From assembly GCA_002372775.1 (NCBI GenBank), contig DFIJ01000078.1:2736-66735 (forward strand): a DNA stretch of 64,000 nt. Direction: 5' to 3'. Below, piece after piece: positions 15,488 through 23,283 of the stretch. Source of the DNA: Christensenella sp. UBA3700. Lineage in GTDB: Bacteria > Bacillota > Clostridia > Christensenellales > UBA3700. Made by a program: the position numbers and the translations under genes. Within the stretch, counting starts at the first letter, position 1, and every line of letters begins with the position of its first letter. The notes below the pieces were generated by a model that saw only the letters and a list, made by a program, of their open reading frames with translations, did not search any database and was not told the DNA's origin.

Positions 15488-17061
15488 TGTTTAATCAATC
15501 GATGTATGACTATATGATAAACACAACATCTTGTTTGCCAGAAACAAACAAGATGCTAAGTTTTTATGGAAAGATAATCGATAGAAAAAGATTTATAAAA
15601 GACGTTGAGAATATAGCTGCTTATTTGCAAAGTATAGGTGTTAAAAAAGGGGATAATGTTGTAATCTGCCTTGGTAATTTACCTAGTGCTGTAATTTCTT
15701 TTTATGCAGTAAATAGATGTGGTGCGATTGCAAATGTTTTACATCCATTAACAAAAGATGAAACTCTTAAAAAGATAGAAAAGCAAATGCATCCTAAATG
15801 TTACATTATGTTTGATGAATTCTATAATTCATATTCTTTATTCAAAGACATAGATACAAATGTAATATTATGCAGCGTATTAGATTATTTGCTTTGCTTA
15901 TATAAACCTTTCTACGGCTTATATTCGGCGAAAAGAAGAAAGGGAATTGCTTTGTCTGACAAAGTTGTTAAATTCTCGAAAATATCTGCTACAGGCTTTA
16001 AGAAGGTGGATATTAGTGGCGGTGATATCGCAATATATATGCATTCATCTGGAACTACTGGAGAATCAAAAACTGCTTGCTTATCTAATGCTGCGTATAA
16101 TCATCTTGCAGACAATTTAATTAGAACAGCATATGATGGAAAATTAAAGAGTGGAAAAGAAGGAATGCTTATGGTGCTTCCTATGTTCCATACATTTGGT
16201 CTTGGCGTAAGCTTACATGCTTCGTTATGTCTTGGCACTAGAACAATTCTAGTTCCAAAGTTCAATACAGTATATGTAAGCTTGCTAGTGAAACTTAGCC
16301 CTGTGAATATTATTCCTGGCGTTCCAAACATGTTTAGAAAACTAGCACACTGTTGGTTGTTTAATGGCAGATCTTTAAAAAAGATTATAGATTGCTTCTG
16401 TGGTGGAGATAAATTACCAAATGATGTAAAGGAAGAATTTGAAGGCAAGTGCCAAAAAGCAGGATCTTCCTTAGTAATAGCAGAAGGATATGGATTAACA
16501 GAATGTGGTGTATGCCTTTTAAATGTTCAAAAAGAACATAAGGATGGTTCTATTGGAAAACCTGTTTACGGTTGTGATGCTAAGATTTTAGATGAAAACG
16601 ACAATGAAGTTGAAGTAGGGAAAATAGGGTATTTGTATATAAAAGCAAACTCAGCAATGAGTGGCTATTATAATGATGACAAAATTACTCCAGAATGGTT
16701 CTACACAGGGGATATGGCTTTTGTTGATGAAGATAAGAATGTATTTTTTGTAGATAGAGAAAAAAGATTAATAAAAATTGCTGGTGTTAATGTATTCCCA
16801 CAAGAGATAGAGAATATTGTTAACGAAATAAAAGAAGTTAATTTATCTTGTGCAAAAGAGTGTGTTATCAATAATAAAAAAGCTATAAGATTATATGTTG
16901 AATTAAAAGAGGGTATTACTCTTAATGATCAGATTAAAGATGAAATTAATTTGTCTATTAATAACAAGTTATTAAAGTATTCAAAACCAAAAGAGATAAT
17001 TCAAATAGACAAGATGCCAATTAATGCTATTGGTAAAGTGGATTTCAATAGATTAAGTTAA
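15487..17061 (+). CDS. Adenylate-forming acyl ligase (acyl-CoA synthetase-like)
   Basis: This 524-residue protein is a class I adenylate-forming enzyme. It has the phosphate loop SSGTTGESK (near 187), GYGLTECG (335-342), the TGDMAF aspartate (near 407), DREKRLIKIAGVNVFP (hinge region) and the C-terminal catalytic lysine in AIGKVDF (near 516). Such enzymes activate carboxylic acids as acyl-AMP, then transfer them to CoA or a carrier protein. No CoA- or carrier-specific signature is clear, and no carrier gene is adjacent. It begins inside the stop codon of the PAP2 gene, so the two are made together. The acyl chain cannot be predicted. Confidence 0.88.
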   Translation: MFNQSMYDYMINTTSCLPETNKMLSFYGKIIDRKRFIKDVENIAAYLQSIGVKKGDNVVICLGNLPSAVISFYAVNRCGAIANVLHPLTKDETLKKIEKQMHPKCYIMFDEFYNSYSLFKDIDTNVILCSVLDYLLCLYKPFYGLYSAKRRKGIALSDKVVKFSKISATGFKKVDISGGDIAIYMHSSGTTGESKTACLSNAAYNHLADNLIRTAYDGKLKSGKEGMLMVLPMFHTFGLGVSLHASLCLGTRTILVPKFNTVYVSLLVKLSPVNIIPGVPNMFRKLAHCWLFNGRSLKKIIDCFCGGDKLPNDVKEEFEGKCQKAGSSLVIAEGYGLTECGVCLLNVQKEHKDGSIGKPVYGCDAKILDENDNEVEVGKIGYLYIKANSAMSGYYNDDKITPEWFYTGDMAFVDEDKNVFFVDREKRLIKIAGVNVFPQEIENIVNEIKEVNLSCAKECVINNKKAIRLYVELKEGITLNDQIKDEINLSINNKLLKYSKPKEIIQIDKMPINAIGKVDFNRLS

Positions 17062-17086
17062 AAAAAAGAGAGGCATGCGCCTCTCT
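17061..17086 (-). terminator. Rho-independent terminator after spoVG (minus strand)
   Basis: On the minus strand the stem AGAGAGGC / GCCTCTCT with a GCAT loop runs into seven T, which are the A run directly after the ligase stop. In the plus direction the stem is followed by TA7, so it would be a poor terminator for the ligase gene. Confidence 0.85.
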
Positions 17087-17115
17087 AAAAAAATATAAAT
17101 TAGGAATTTATACGA

Positions 17116-17409
17116 TTATTCGTTTTCCTCTTTCTTTGGTGTTGGGTTAGCAACCTCTTTTTTATACGCGTCCATAATTAATTTACATACATATGTACGT
17201 GTCTCACCATTGATTGGATGGGCAATATCTCTAAATATTCCATCTGGTGTTTTTCTACTAGGCATAGCAATAAATACACCATCTTGTCCATCTATTAATT
17301 TGATATCGTGAACAGCAAAACAACCATCGATAACAATAGATGCAACTGCCTTTAATTTTCCTGTCTCAGTTCCTGATACTAGTCTGATTGAAACGTCTGT
17401 AATCTCCAT
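17116..17409 (-). CDS. spoVG: SpoVG regulatory RNA/DNA-binding protein
   Basis: This 97-residue protein matches SpoVG over its length: the start MEITDVSIRL, GKLKAVASIVIDGCFAVHDIK, FIAMPSRKTPDG and FRDIAHPIN. The C-terminal helix is followed by a charged tail. SpoVG binds nucleic acids and tunes envelope, virulence or sporulation genes in Firmicutes. Its presence does not prove sporulation. AAGGAG precedes the ATG. It stands alone on the minus strand. Confidence 0.97.
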   Translation of the reverse strand: MEITDVSIRLVSGTETGKLKAVASIVIDGCFAVHDIKLIDGQDGVFIAMPSRKTPDGIFRDIAHPINGETRTYVCKLIMDAYKKEVANPTPKKEENE

Positions 17410-17472
17410 TTTTTAGATCTCCTTAATTTTTAGTCAATATTCAGCTTTTCTAGCCTACATCATAATTCTATT

Positions 17473-17484
17473 TTAGTTAACTAA
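17473..17484 (-). promoter_or_regulatory. 12-bp palindrome in the spoVG upstream region
   Basis: TTAGTTAACTAA is a perfect palindrome about 65 bases ahead of spoVG. Just downstream on the minus strand, ATAGAATTA matches a sigma-H -10 element, while GTAAAAATT, 11 bases before it, lacks the GG of the sigma-H -35. The promoter call is therefore tentative. No good sigma-A promoter is visible here. Confidence 0.35.
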
Positions 17485-17588
17485 TTTTTACTTAAATTTG
17501 GCAAAAAAAAACATAAGAATGGCAAAAATGCTATTGACTAACAAAAACGAGTATTTTTAGGGCGTATTTTAATAAAAACTAATTAATA

Positions 17589-18560
17589 TTAGCACTTTAT
17601 TAAGTATTTGAATCGTGGTCTTACTGTAGATAGTGCGTTAAATACGTCTGGAACTTCTGAAAAATCATAAAGTTTTTCTACAAGGCCATTGACCCTTATT
17701 ACTCCTGTAGCGAGCATATTTATTGCCGACTCAATTTCACCGATGCCGTCATTAATGCCCAGCATAGATAATCTCTTGCCAACTATGTAAGAAACATCAA
17801 TTTTTGTGTCAGCTACTGCAGTATTATATCCCATGATTGCAACTTTAGCGTTTTGAGCACAAAGTTTTAGGATGTCTGGTGCAATTTGAGGAAGAGCGTC
17901 GGAATCAATTATTAAGTGATCGGCCATATTTCCAGCAGTAATTTCTAGAATTCTATCAAAGACTTTTTCTTTTTTAGAATTAATCGTGTAATAAATTCCT
18001 TTTTCTTCTGCTTTTCTTAGGACTTCATCATCAGTGTCAACTATTATAGGAATTGCTTGATAATACAAAGCAAATTGTCCAAGAATAATATTTAGTGTAG
18101 AAACACCATGCAATACTATGTATTGAGTTTCTTTAATTTCAAGTAATTTACAAGTTTTTAATGCCATTGCAATGTCTTCAATAAAGGTGAAATCTTCATC
18201 TGGAATCATCTCAGGAATAGAGTAAATATTATCATTTGAAACAACTACGAAATCTGAAAGATATCCATTGAAATCTTTACCATTGATATAGATCTTTTTT
18301 TCGCGTTTAACATATGGAGATATATAAACTCTTTGACCTTTACTGAATGCTTGATTTTTAGATTCACTTATCATTCCAAGAGCTGAACGTGATGGGATGA
18401 TAGGTAGGTTGTCATATCTTGCATTGAAAGCAGCAATGTCGCTTTGACATAAAGAGGCTCTAGCTATCTTGACTTTAGCATGAGTTTTTTGGTTAAAATC
18501 TGCAGATTCTTCACTAATTAATGTTATCTTCTTTTCGCTGTTAATAACCCAAGATTGCAT
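17589..18560 (-). CDS. Degenerate zinc-type alcohol dehydrogenase-like (MDR) protein
   Basis: This 323-residue protein has the overall layout of medium-chain dehydrogenases: an N-terminal GroES-like part and a C-terminal Rossmann part, with a full-length C-terminus (FSEVPDVFNAL). The catalytic cysteine survives in LCQSD (C38). The GHE motif that supplies the zinc histidine reads SRS (57-59), the four-cysteine structural-zinc lobe is absent, and the nucleotide-binding glycine motif is poorly conserved (HGVSTLNIILGQFA). It may be a non-catalytic or zinc-independent relative. AAGGAG precedes the ATG. A weak AT hairpin overlaps the stop codon, and I see nothing else in the roughly 100 bases after it. 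Confidence 0.65.
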   Translation of the reverse strand: MQSWVINSEKKITLISEESADFNQKTHAKVKIARASLCQSDIAAFNARYDNLPIIPSRSALGMISESKNQAFSKGQRVYISPYVKREKKIYINGKDFNGYLSDFVVVSNDNIYSIPEMIPDEDFTFIEDIAMALKTCKLLEIKETQYIVLHGVSTLNIILGQFALYYQAIPIIVDTDDEVLRKAEEKGIYYTINSKKEKVFDRILEITAGNMADHLIIDSDALPQIAPDILKLCAQNAKVAIMGYNTAVADTKIDVSYIVGKRLSMLGINDGIGEIESAINMLATGVIRVNGLVEKLYDFSEVPDVFNALSTVRPRFKYLIKC

Positions 18561-18585
18561 ATAGACTCCTTAATTCTAGTTAAAG

Positions 18586-18614
18586 AGTATATCACAAAAG
18601 TATGTAGTAATCAA
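18586..18614 (-). promoter_or_regulatory. Promoter for the MDR-like gene (minus strand)
   Basis: On the minus strand, TTGATT (18614-18609) and TATACT (18591-18586) have a 17-base spacer. It diverges from the rpmE promoter. Confidence 0.7.
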
Positions 18615-18660
18615 TAAATAAAGGCGCAAGTAGGGGCATTTCAAAATGGGGAATATTTGC

Positions 18661-18689
18661 TTGACACCCTAAATGCTTACATATATAAT
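18661..18689 (+). promoter_or_regulatory. Promoter for rpmE
   Basis: Consensus TTGACA (18661-18666) and TATAAT (18684-18689) have a 17-base spacer. It is among the strongest sigma-A-type promoters in the window, as expected for a ribosomal protein gene. Confidence 0.88.
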
Positions 18690-18722
18690 ATTTACGTATA
18701 AATTAAACGTGAGGTATATACG

Positions 18723-18929
18723 ATGAAAGAAAATATTCAACCTAATTATCATGATGTTACAGTAAAGTGTTCTTGTGGAAACGAGTTTACATGTGGCTCA
18801 ACAATCCCTGGAGACATTATTAAAGTTGAAGTTTGCAGCAAGTGTCATCCTTTCTATTCTGGTAAGCAAAAGCAAGTAAATGCCGGTGGTAGAATTGATA
18901 AGTTCAAGAAGCGCTACAATCTTGACTAA
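18723..18929 (+). CDS. rpmE: Ribosomal protein bL31
   Basis: This 68-residue protein of the large subunit has the zinc-binding (C+) form. Cysteines fall in VKCSCG and VCSKCHPF, and the C-terminus [11 protein letters not shown] is typical. In Firmicutes, zinc-binding L31 is the zinc-replete form. GTGAGG precedes the ATG. It is followed by a terminator that can separate it from the yqhQ-prmC-prfA genes, although some readthrough is common in this gene order. Confidence 0.96.
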   Translation: MKENIQPNYHDVTVKCSCGNEFTCGSTIPGDIIKVEVCSKCHPFYSGKQKQVNAGGRIDKFKKRYNLD

Positions 18930-18952
18930 TTAAAAAATTATAGTGATAGTTG

Positions 18953-18985
18953 GGTGCAAGGTTATATTTATCTTGCACCTTTTTT
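18953..18985 (+). terminator. Rho-independent terminator after rpmE
   Basis: The 8-bp stem GGTGCAAG / CTTGCACC with an AT-rich loop is followed by six T. It lies 19 bases before the next start codon, so it may act as an attenuator within the operon. Confidence 0.85.
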
Positions 18986-19003
18986 CAAAAAGAGGGCATT
19001 AAA

Positions 19004-20809
19004 TTGAGAAAGAAGACAACGTCAATCGGAGGCCAAGCAGTTATTGAAGGTGTTATGATGAGAGGCACCAAGTCTGTTGCTACGGCCGTAAGAAACGAAA
19101 AAGGTGAGATTGTTGTCGAAAGTAGCTATGTTAAGCCTGTAAAAGAAAAGAATATCCTATTCAGAATACCAGTTATCAGAGGATTCTTAAATTTCATAAG
19201 TTCTATGGTTATTGGTATGAAGAATTTAATGAGATCTGGTGAAGTATTCGGAGAAGATGCAGAACCTGGAAAGTTTGAAAAATGGCTTTCTAAAAAGTTC
19301 GGCGTTGATGTCTACAGTATTGTTATGGCAATATCTGTGGTTCTTGGAATAGCTTTATCAGTTTTTTTATTTGTTTTCCTTCCTAATGCAATTGAAGGAC
19401 TTATCATAAAACTTGCAAATATTGATATCTCTATTCCATGGGTAAATCTTCTTATAGGTCTAATGGAAGGTGCAATTCGTATGGGCATATTCATTGCTTA
19501 TATTGGATTGACAACCTTAATGCCTGATGTTAAGCGAACATATATGTATCATGGTGCAGAACATAAAACAATAAGCTGCTATGAACATGATATGGAACTT
19601 ACAGTTGAAAATGCTCAAAAGATGACAACATTCCATGATAGATGTGGAACTACATTCATGTTTATCGTAATGGCTGTTAGTATTTTGATTTTAGCAATAG
19701 TTAATGCATTACTAGCATTAACAGGTTTAGACATTTTCCAAAACAATGGAATTAGATTCCTAATTAAACTTGCTTTAATTCCATTTATTGCCGGTGTTTC
19801 TTATGAAGTTTTAAAATTCCTAGCTAAGTTTGATAACTGGTTCGTTAGATTATTAAAGATGCCAGGATTTCTTCTACAAAAGTTAACAACAAAAGAACCA
19901 ACAGACGATATGGTTGAAGTTGCTATTGTTGCTTTTAAGACAGCCCAACAAATGGATAATGATCCAACAACAAAAGAGCAAAAATTTGATATCAAAGTAT
20001 CTCTAAGCAAAGTTAGAGGAGATATCGAAGAAAAATTAAAAAAGACAAATGCTGATTCATCAGAAGTAGAATGGATTTTATCTATTGCTATGGGTATTAA
20101 GAGAAGTGAACTTCCACTTCAAAAATTCATTCTTCAATCTCAACTTGATGAAGCAAACAAAATCTTAGAAAAGAGATTAACAGGTATGCCACTTTGGAAA
20201 GTGATTGGCAATACAGATTTTTGTGGTTACACAATAAATGTTAATGAAGATGTTTTATCTCCAAGAGTTGAAACAGAGAATCTAGTTGAAGAAGCATTAA
20301 AAGTAGTAAAGAAAGATTCTAAAGTTTTAGATTTATGTACAGGAAGCGGATGTGTTGCTATTGCTGTTTCTAAAGAAACAGGAGCTCATGTTGTTGCTTC
20401 AGATATATCTGCAAAGGCCCTTATAGTTGCTAAGCAAAATGTAGAATTTAATAAGGCTGATGTGGAACTTGTAGAGAGCGATTTATATGAGAATATCAAG
20501 GGCACATTTGATGTTATTACAGCAAACCCACCTTATATTCCATCAGATATTATTCCAACTCTAGATAAAGAAGTGAAAGATTTTGATCCAATGGTAGCCC
20601 TAGATGGTGGCAAAGATGGATTAACTTTATATAGGAGAATCGTAGAAAAGGCAAGTGATTACCTAAATGTTGGTGGTTATATGCTTTTTGAATGCGGTGA
20701 AAACGAAGCCAAAGATATTGCAAATATGTTTACTGATTCTTATAAAGTAGATATTCGCAAAGATTTAGAAGGCATCGATAGAATTTTAGTAGCAAAGAGA
20801 GAGAAATAG
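19004..20809 (+). CDS. prmC: Fusion of YqhQ-type membrane protein (DUF1385) and PrmC methyltransferase
   Basis: This 601-residue protein joins two normally separate proteins. Residues 1-300 match DUF1385/YqhQ: SIGGQAVIEGVMMRG, IPVIRGF, several membrane helices, and YHGAEHKT with FHDRCGTTF. After a linker, about 350-601 match PrmC/HemK, with an N-terminal helical bundle (SIAMGIKRSELP), the AdoMet motif DLCTGSGCVAIA (near 442) and NPPYIPS (near 507). PrmC methylates the GGQ glutamine of release factors, and prfA follows three bases after the stop. No stop or frameshift separates the halves. I chose the TTG start because AGAGGG precedes it and homologous N-termini begin there. Confidence 0.88.
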   Translation: MRKKTTSIGGQAVIEGVMMRGTKSVATAVRNEKGEIVVESSYVKPVKEKNILFRIPVIRGFLNFISSMVIGMKNLMRSGEVFGEDAEPGKFEKWLSKKFGVDVYSIVMAISVVLGIALSVFLFVFLPNAIEGLIIKLANIDISIPWVNLLIGLMEGAIRMGIFIAYIGLTTLMPDVKRTYMYHGAEHKTISCYEHDMELTVENAQKMTTFHDRCGTTFMFIVMAVSILILAIVNALLALTGLDIFQNNGIRFLIKLALIPFIAGVSYEVLKFLAKFDNWFVRLLKMPGFLLQKLTTKEPTDDMVEVAIVAFKTAQQMDNDPTTKEQKFDIKVSLSKVRGDIEEKLKKTNADSSEVEWILSIAMGIKRSELPLQKFILQSQLDEANKILEKRLTGMPLWKVIGNTDFCGYTINVNEDVLSPRVETENLVEEALKVVKKDSKVLDLCTGSGCVAIAVSKETGAHVVASDISAKALIVAKQNVEFNKADVELVESDLYENIKGTFDVITANPPYIPSDIIPTLDKEVKDFDPMVALDGGKDGLTLYRRIVEKASDYLNVGGYMLFECGENEAKDIANMFTDSYKVDIRKDLEGIDRILVAKREK

Positions 20810-20812
20810 TTT

Positions 20813-21877
20813 ATGTTTGAAAGATTACGTTTAATGGCCGAAAGATACGCCAAGCTTACAGAAATGTTAGCTGACCCAGAAATTATTGCAGACCAAAAAG
20901 TATGGAGAGAATATGCTAAGGAACATGCTTCACTAGAAGAAGCTGTTAATTTATATAATCAATATTTAGCAGTTCAAAAGAATACTGAAGAGTGCAAAGA
21001 AATGATGAATGGTGATGACGAACTTGCTGAAATGGCTAAAGAAGAATTTAAAGAAGGAAAAGCAAAGCTTGAGGAATTAACTCAACAATTAAAGCTTGCA
21101 TTACTTCCAGTTGATCCACATGACCAAAAGAACGTTATCGTTGAAATTAGAGCAGCTGCTGGCGGTGAAGAATCTGCTTTATTTGGTGCTGAACTATTAA
21201 GAATGTATAGAAGATATGCAGAAAGAAAGAGATGGAAATACGAAGAAGTTAACGTTGAATTAGACGAACTTGGTGGTATTGAAGAATGTACATTCCAAAT
21301 CTCTGGTGCTGGCGCATTCTCAAAATTAAAATTTGAGAGTGGAGTTCATAGAGTACAACGTGTTCCTGCAACAGAATCACAAGGTAGAGTTCATACATCT
21401 ACAGCTACAGTTGCTGTATTACCAGAAGTTGAAGATGTAGAAATTGATATCGCTGAAAAGGATGTTAAGGTTGATACATATAGATCATCAGGTGCTGGTG
21501 GACAAAAGGTTAATAAGACAGAAACAGCTATAAGACTTACTCATATTCCTACAGGTCTTGTTGTTACATCACAAGATGAAAGATCACAATTAAAGAACAA
21601 GGAAAAGGCTTTCCAAGTTTTAAGATCAAGATTATATGAATATTACAAGTCAAAAGCAGATAGCGAATATGCTTCAGAAAGAAAGAGCCAAGTAGGTTCT
21701 GGAGATAGATCAGAAAAGATTAGAACATATAACTTCCCTCAAAACAGAGTTACTGACCATAGAATCGGCTATACTATGTATAATCTAGAAGGTTTTATGG
21801 ATGGAGATATGGAAGATATGTTAGATGCTTTACAACTTGCTAAGCAAAACGAATTATTAGCGAGCGTAGAGGGCTAG
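20813..21877 (+). CDS. prfA: Peptide chain release factor 1
   Basis: This 354-residue protein reads UAA and UAG and triggers peptide release. The anticodon-like PxT motif is PAT in QRVPATESQGR, which distinguishes RF1 from RF2 (SPF). The catalytic GGQ is in GAGGQ (227-231). It sits three bases after its own modifying enzyme PrmC, the standard arrangement. Confidence 0.97.
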   Translation: MFERLRLMAERYAKLTEMLADPEIIADQKVWREYAKEHASLEEAVNLYNQYLAVQKNTEECKEMMNGDDELAEMAKEEFKEGKAKLEELTQQLKLALLPVDPHDQKNVIVEIRAAAGGEESALFGAELLRMYRRYAERKRWKYEEVNVELDELGGIEECTFQISGAGAFSKLKFESGVHRVQRVPATESQGRVHTSTATVAVLPEVEDVEIDIAEKDVKVDTYRSSGAGGQKVNKTETAIRLTHIPTGLVVTSQDERSQLKNKEKAFQVLRSRLYEYYKSKADSEYASERKSQVGSGDRSEKIRTYNFPQNRVTDHRIGYTMYNLEGFMDGDMEDMLDALQLAKQNELLASVEG

Positions 21878-21886
21878 GAGTAAAAA

Positions 21887-23269
21887 ATGATTAAATACAG
21901 TAAGCAAAAGAATGTATTAATGGAAAGTAACTGGAAACCAAATTTACAAGATGTTGGTTCTCCAAATCTTTACCGTGAATTGTATTCTTATGAGACTATT
22001 CCAAAAATAGCCTTCAATTTCCGTCAAACACCAATGGAGATTCCTGATCAAATTTGGATTACAGATACAACATTTAGAGATGGACAACAAGCTACAAAGC
22101 CATTTACTGCTGATCAAATAGTAGACATCTTTAAAATGGAGCACGAACTTGGTGGTCCAAAGGGAATTATTCGTCAAAGCGAATTCTTCTTATATTCTGA
22201 AAAAGATAGAGAAGCTGTTAGAAGATGTATGGAACTTGGTTATGAGTTCCCACAAGTTACATCTTGGATTAGAGCTAACGAAAAAGATTTCGAGCTTGTT
22301 AAAGAAATGAAGATTAAAGAAACTGGTATTCTTGTAAGCTGTTCAGATTACCATATCTTTAAGAAAATGAATCTAACTCGTAAGCAAGCTGCAGATAAAT
22401 ATCTAGGCATTGTTAAGATGGCTTTAGAAAAGGGAGTTATTCCAAGATGCCACTTTGAAGATATCACAAGAGCTGACTTCTATGGATTTGTTGCTCCTTT
22501 AGCATATGAGCTTATGCAATTATCTAAAGAGAGTGGTATTCCTATTAAGATACGTGCATGTGATACAATGGGATATGGTATTTCATACCCAGGCGTAACT
22601 TTGCCAAGATCAGTTCCAGGTATTATTTCTGGTTTAAGATATTATGGTGAAGTTCCATCTCAATATCTAGAATGGCATGGTCATAATGACTTCTATAAGG
22701 TTGTTACAAATGCTGCAACTGCATGGCTTTATGGATGTTCTTCTGTAAACTGTACACTAATGGGTATTGGTGAAAGAACAGGTAACTGTCCACTAGAAGC
22801 AATGACTGTTGAATATGCTGCTCTAAAGGGTACACATGCTGGAATGAACTTTAGAGTAATTACAGATATTGCAAGATATTTTGAATCTATGGGAATTGAG
22901 ATTCCAGAAAGAACTCCATTTGTTGGAAAGTCTTTCAATGTAACAAGAGCTGGTATTCATGCTGATGGTTTATTAAAAGACCCAGAGATATATAATATCT
23001 TTGATACAGATAAGATTTTTGGTGTACCACCAAGAGTTGCTGTTGATGCTCACTCAGGACTTGCTGGTATTGCATACTGGATTAATGCTTATTATTCAGT
23101 TCCAAAAGAGGAAAGAATAGATAAGAAAGATAAAGTAGTTGAGCGTATCAAAGAAATGGTAGATGCAGAATATGAAAGAGGTAGAACTGCATCGATTAGC
23201 GATGGTGAATTGGAATTAATGCTACAAAGCGTTGATCCTATATTATATTTAAGATTAACAAATAAATAA
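21887..23269 (+). CDS. DRE-TIM synthase: homocitrate/isopropylmalate synthase family, possible Re-citrate synthase
   Basis: This 460-residue protein has the signature of Claisen-type acyl-CoA synthases: TDTTFRDGQQ (near 63, catalytic Arg-Asp), RCHFEDITRAD, EWHGHND (metal-binding HxH) and GIGERTGNCPLEA. It lacks the long C-terminal leucine-feedback domain of standard LeuA. Several long-N-terminus relatives in Clostridia are annotated as LeuA but are related to the Re-citrate synthase of Clostridium kluyveri, which makes citrate from oxaloacetate and acetyl-CoA. It precedes thrC and follows prfA; no leuBCD genes are near. Homocitrate or citramalate synthesis remains possible. The ribosome binding site is TAGGAG. 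Confidence 0.75.
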   Translation: MIKYSKQKNVLMESNWKPNLQDVGSPNLYRELYSYETIPKIAFNFRQTPMEIPDQIWITDTTFRDGQQATKPFTADQIVDIFKMEHELGGPKGIIRQSEFFLYSEKDREAVRRCMELGYEFPQVTSWIRANEKDFELVKEMKIKETGILVSCSDYHIFKKMNLTRKQAADKYLGIVKMALEKGVIPRCHFEDITRADFYGFVAPLAYELMQLSKESGIPIKIRACDTMGYGISYPGVTLPRSVPGIISGLRYYGEVPSQYLEWHGHNDFYKVVTNAATAWLYGCSSVNCTLMGIGERTGNCPLEAMTVEYAALKGTHAGMNFRVITDIARYFESMGIEIPERTPFVGKSFNVTRAGIHADGLLKDPEIYNIFDTDKIFGVPPRVAVDAHSGLAGIAYWINAYYSVPKEERIDKKDKVVERIKEMVDAEYERGRTASISDGELELMLQSVDPILYLRLTNK

Positions 23270-23283
23270 TTGAGGTAAATAAA

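Noticed and set aside
17061-17090. Hairpin after the acyl ligase gene as its terminator
   Set aside because: In the plus direction the stem is followed by an A run, not T. The T tract exists only on the minus strand, so it serves spoVG.
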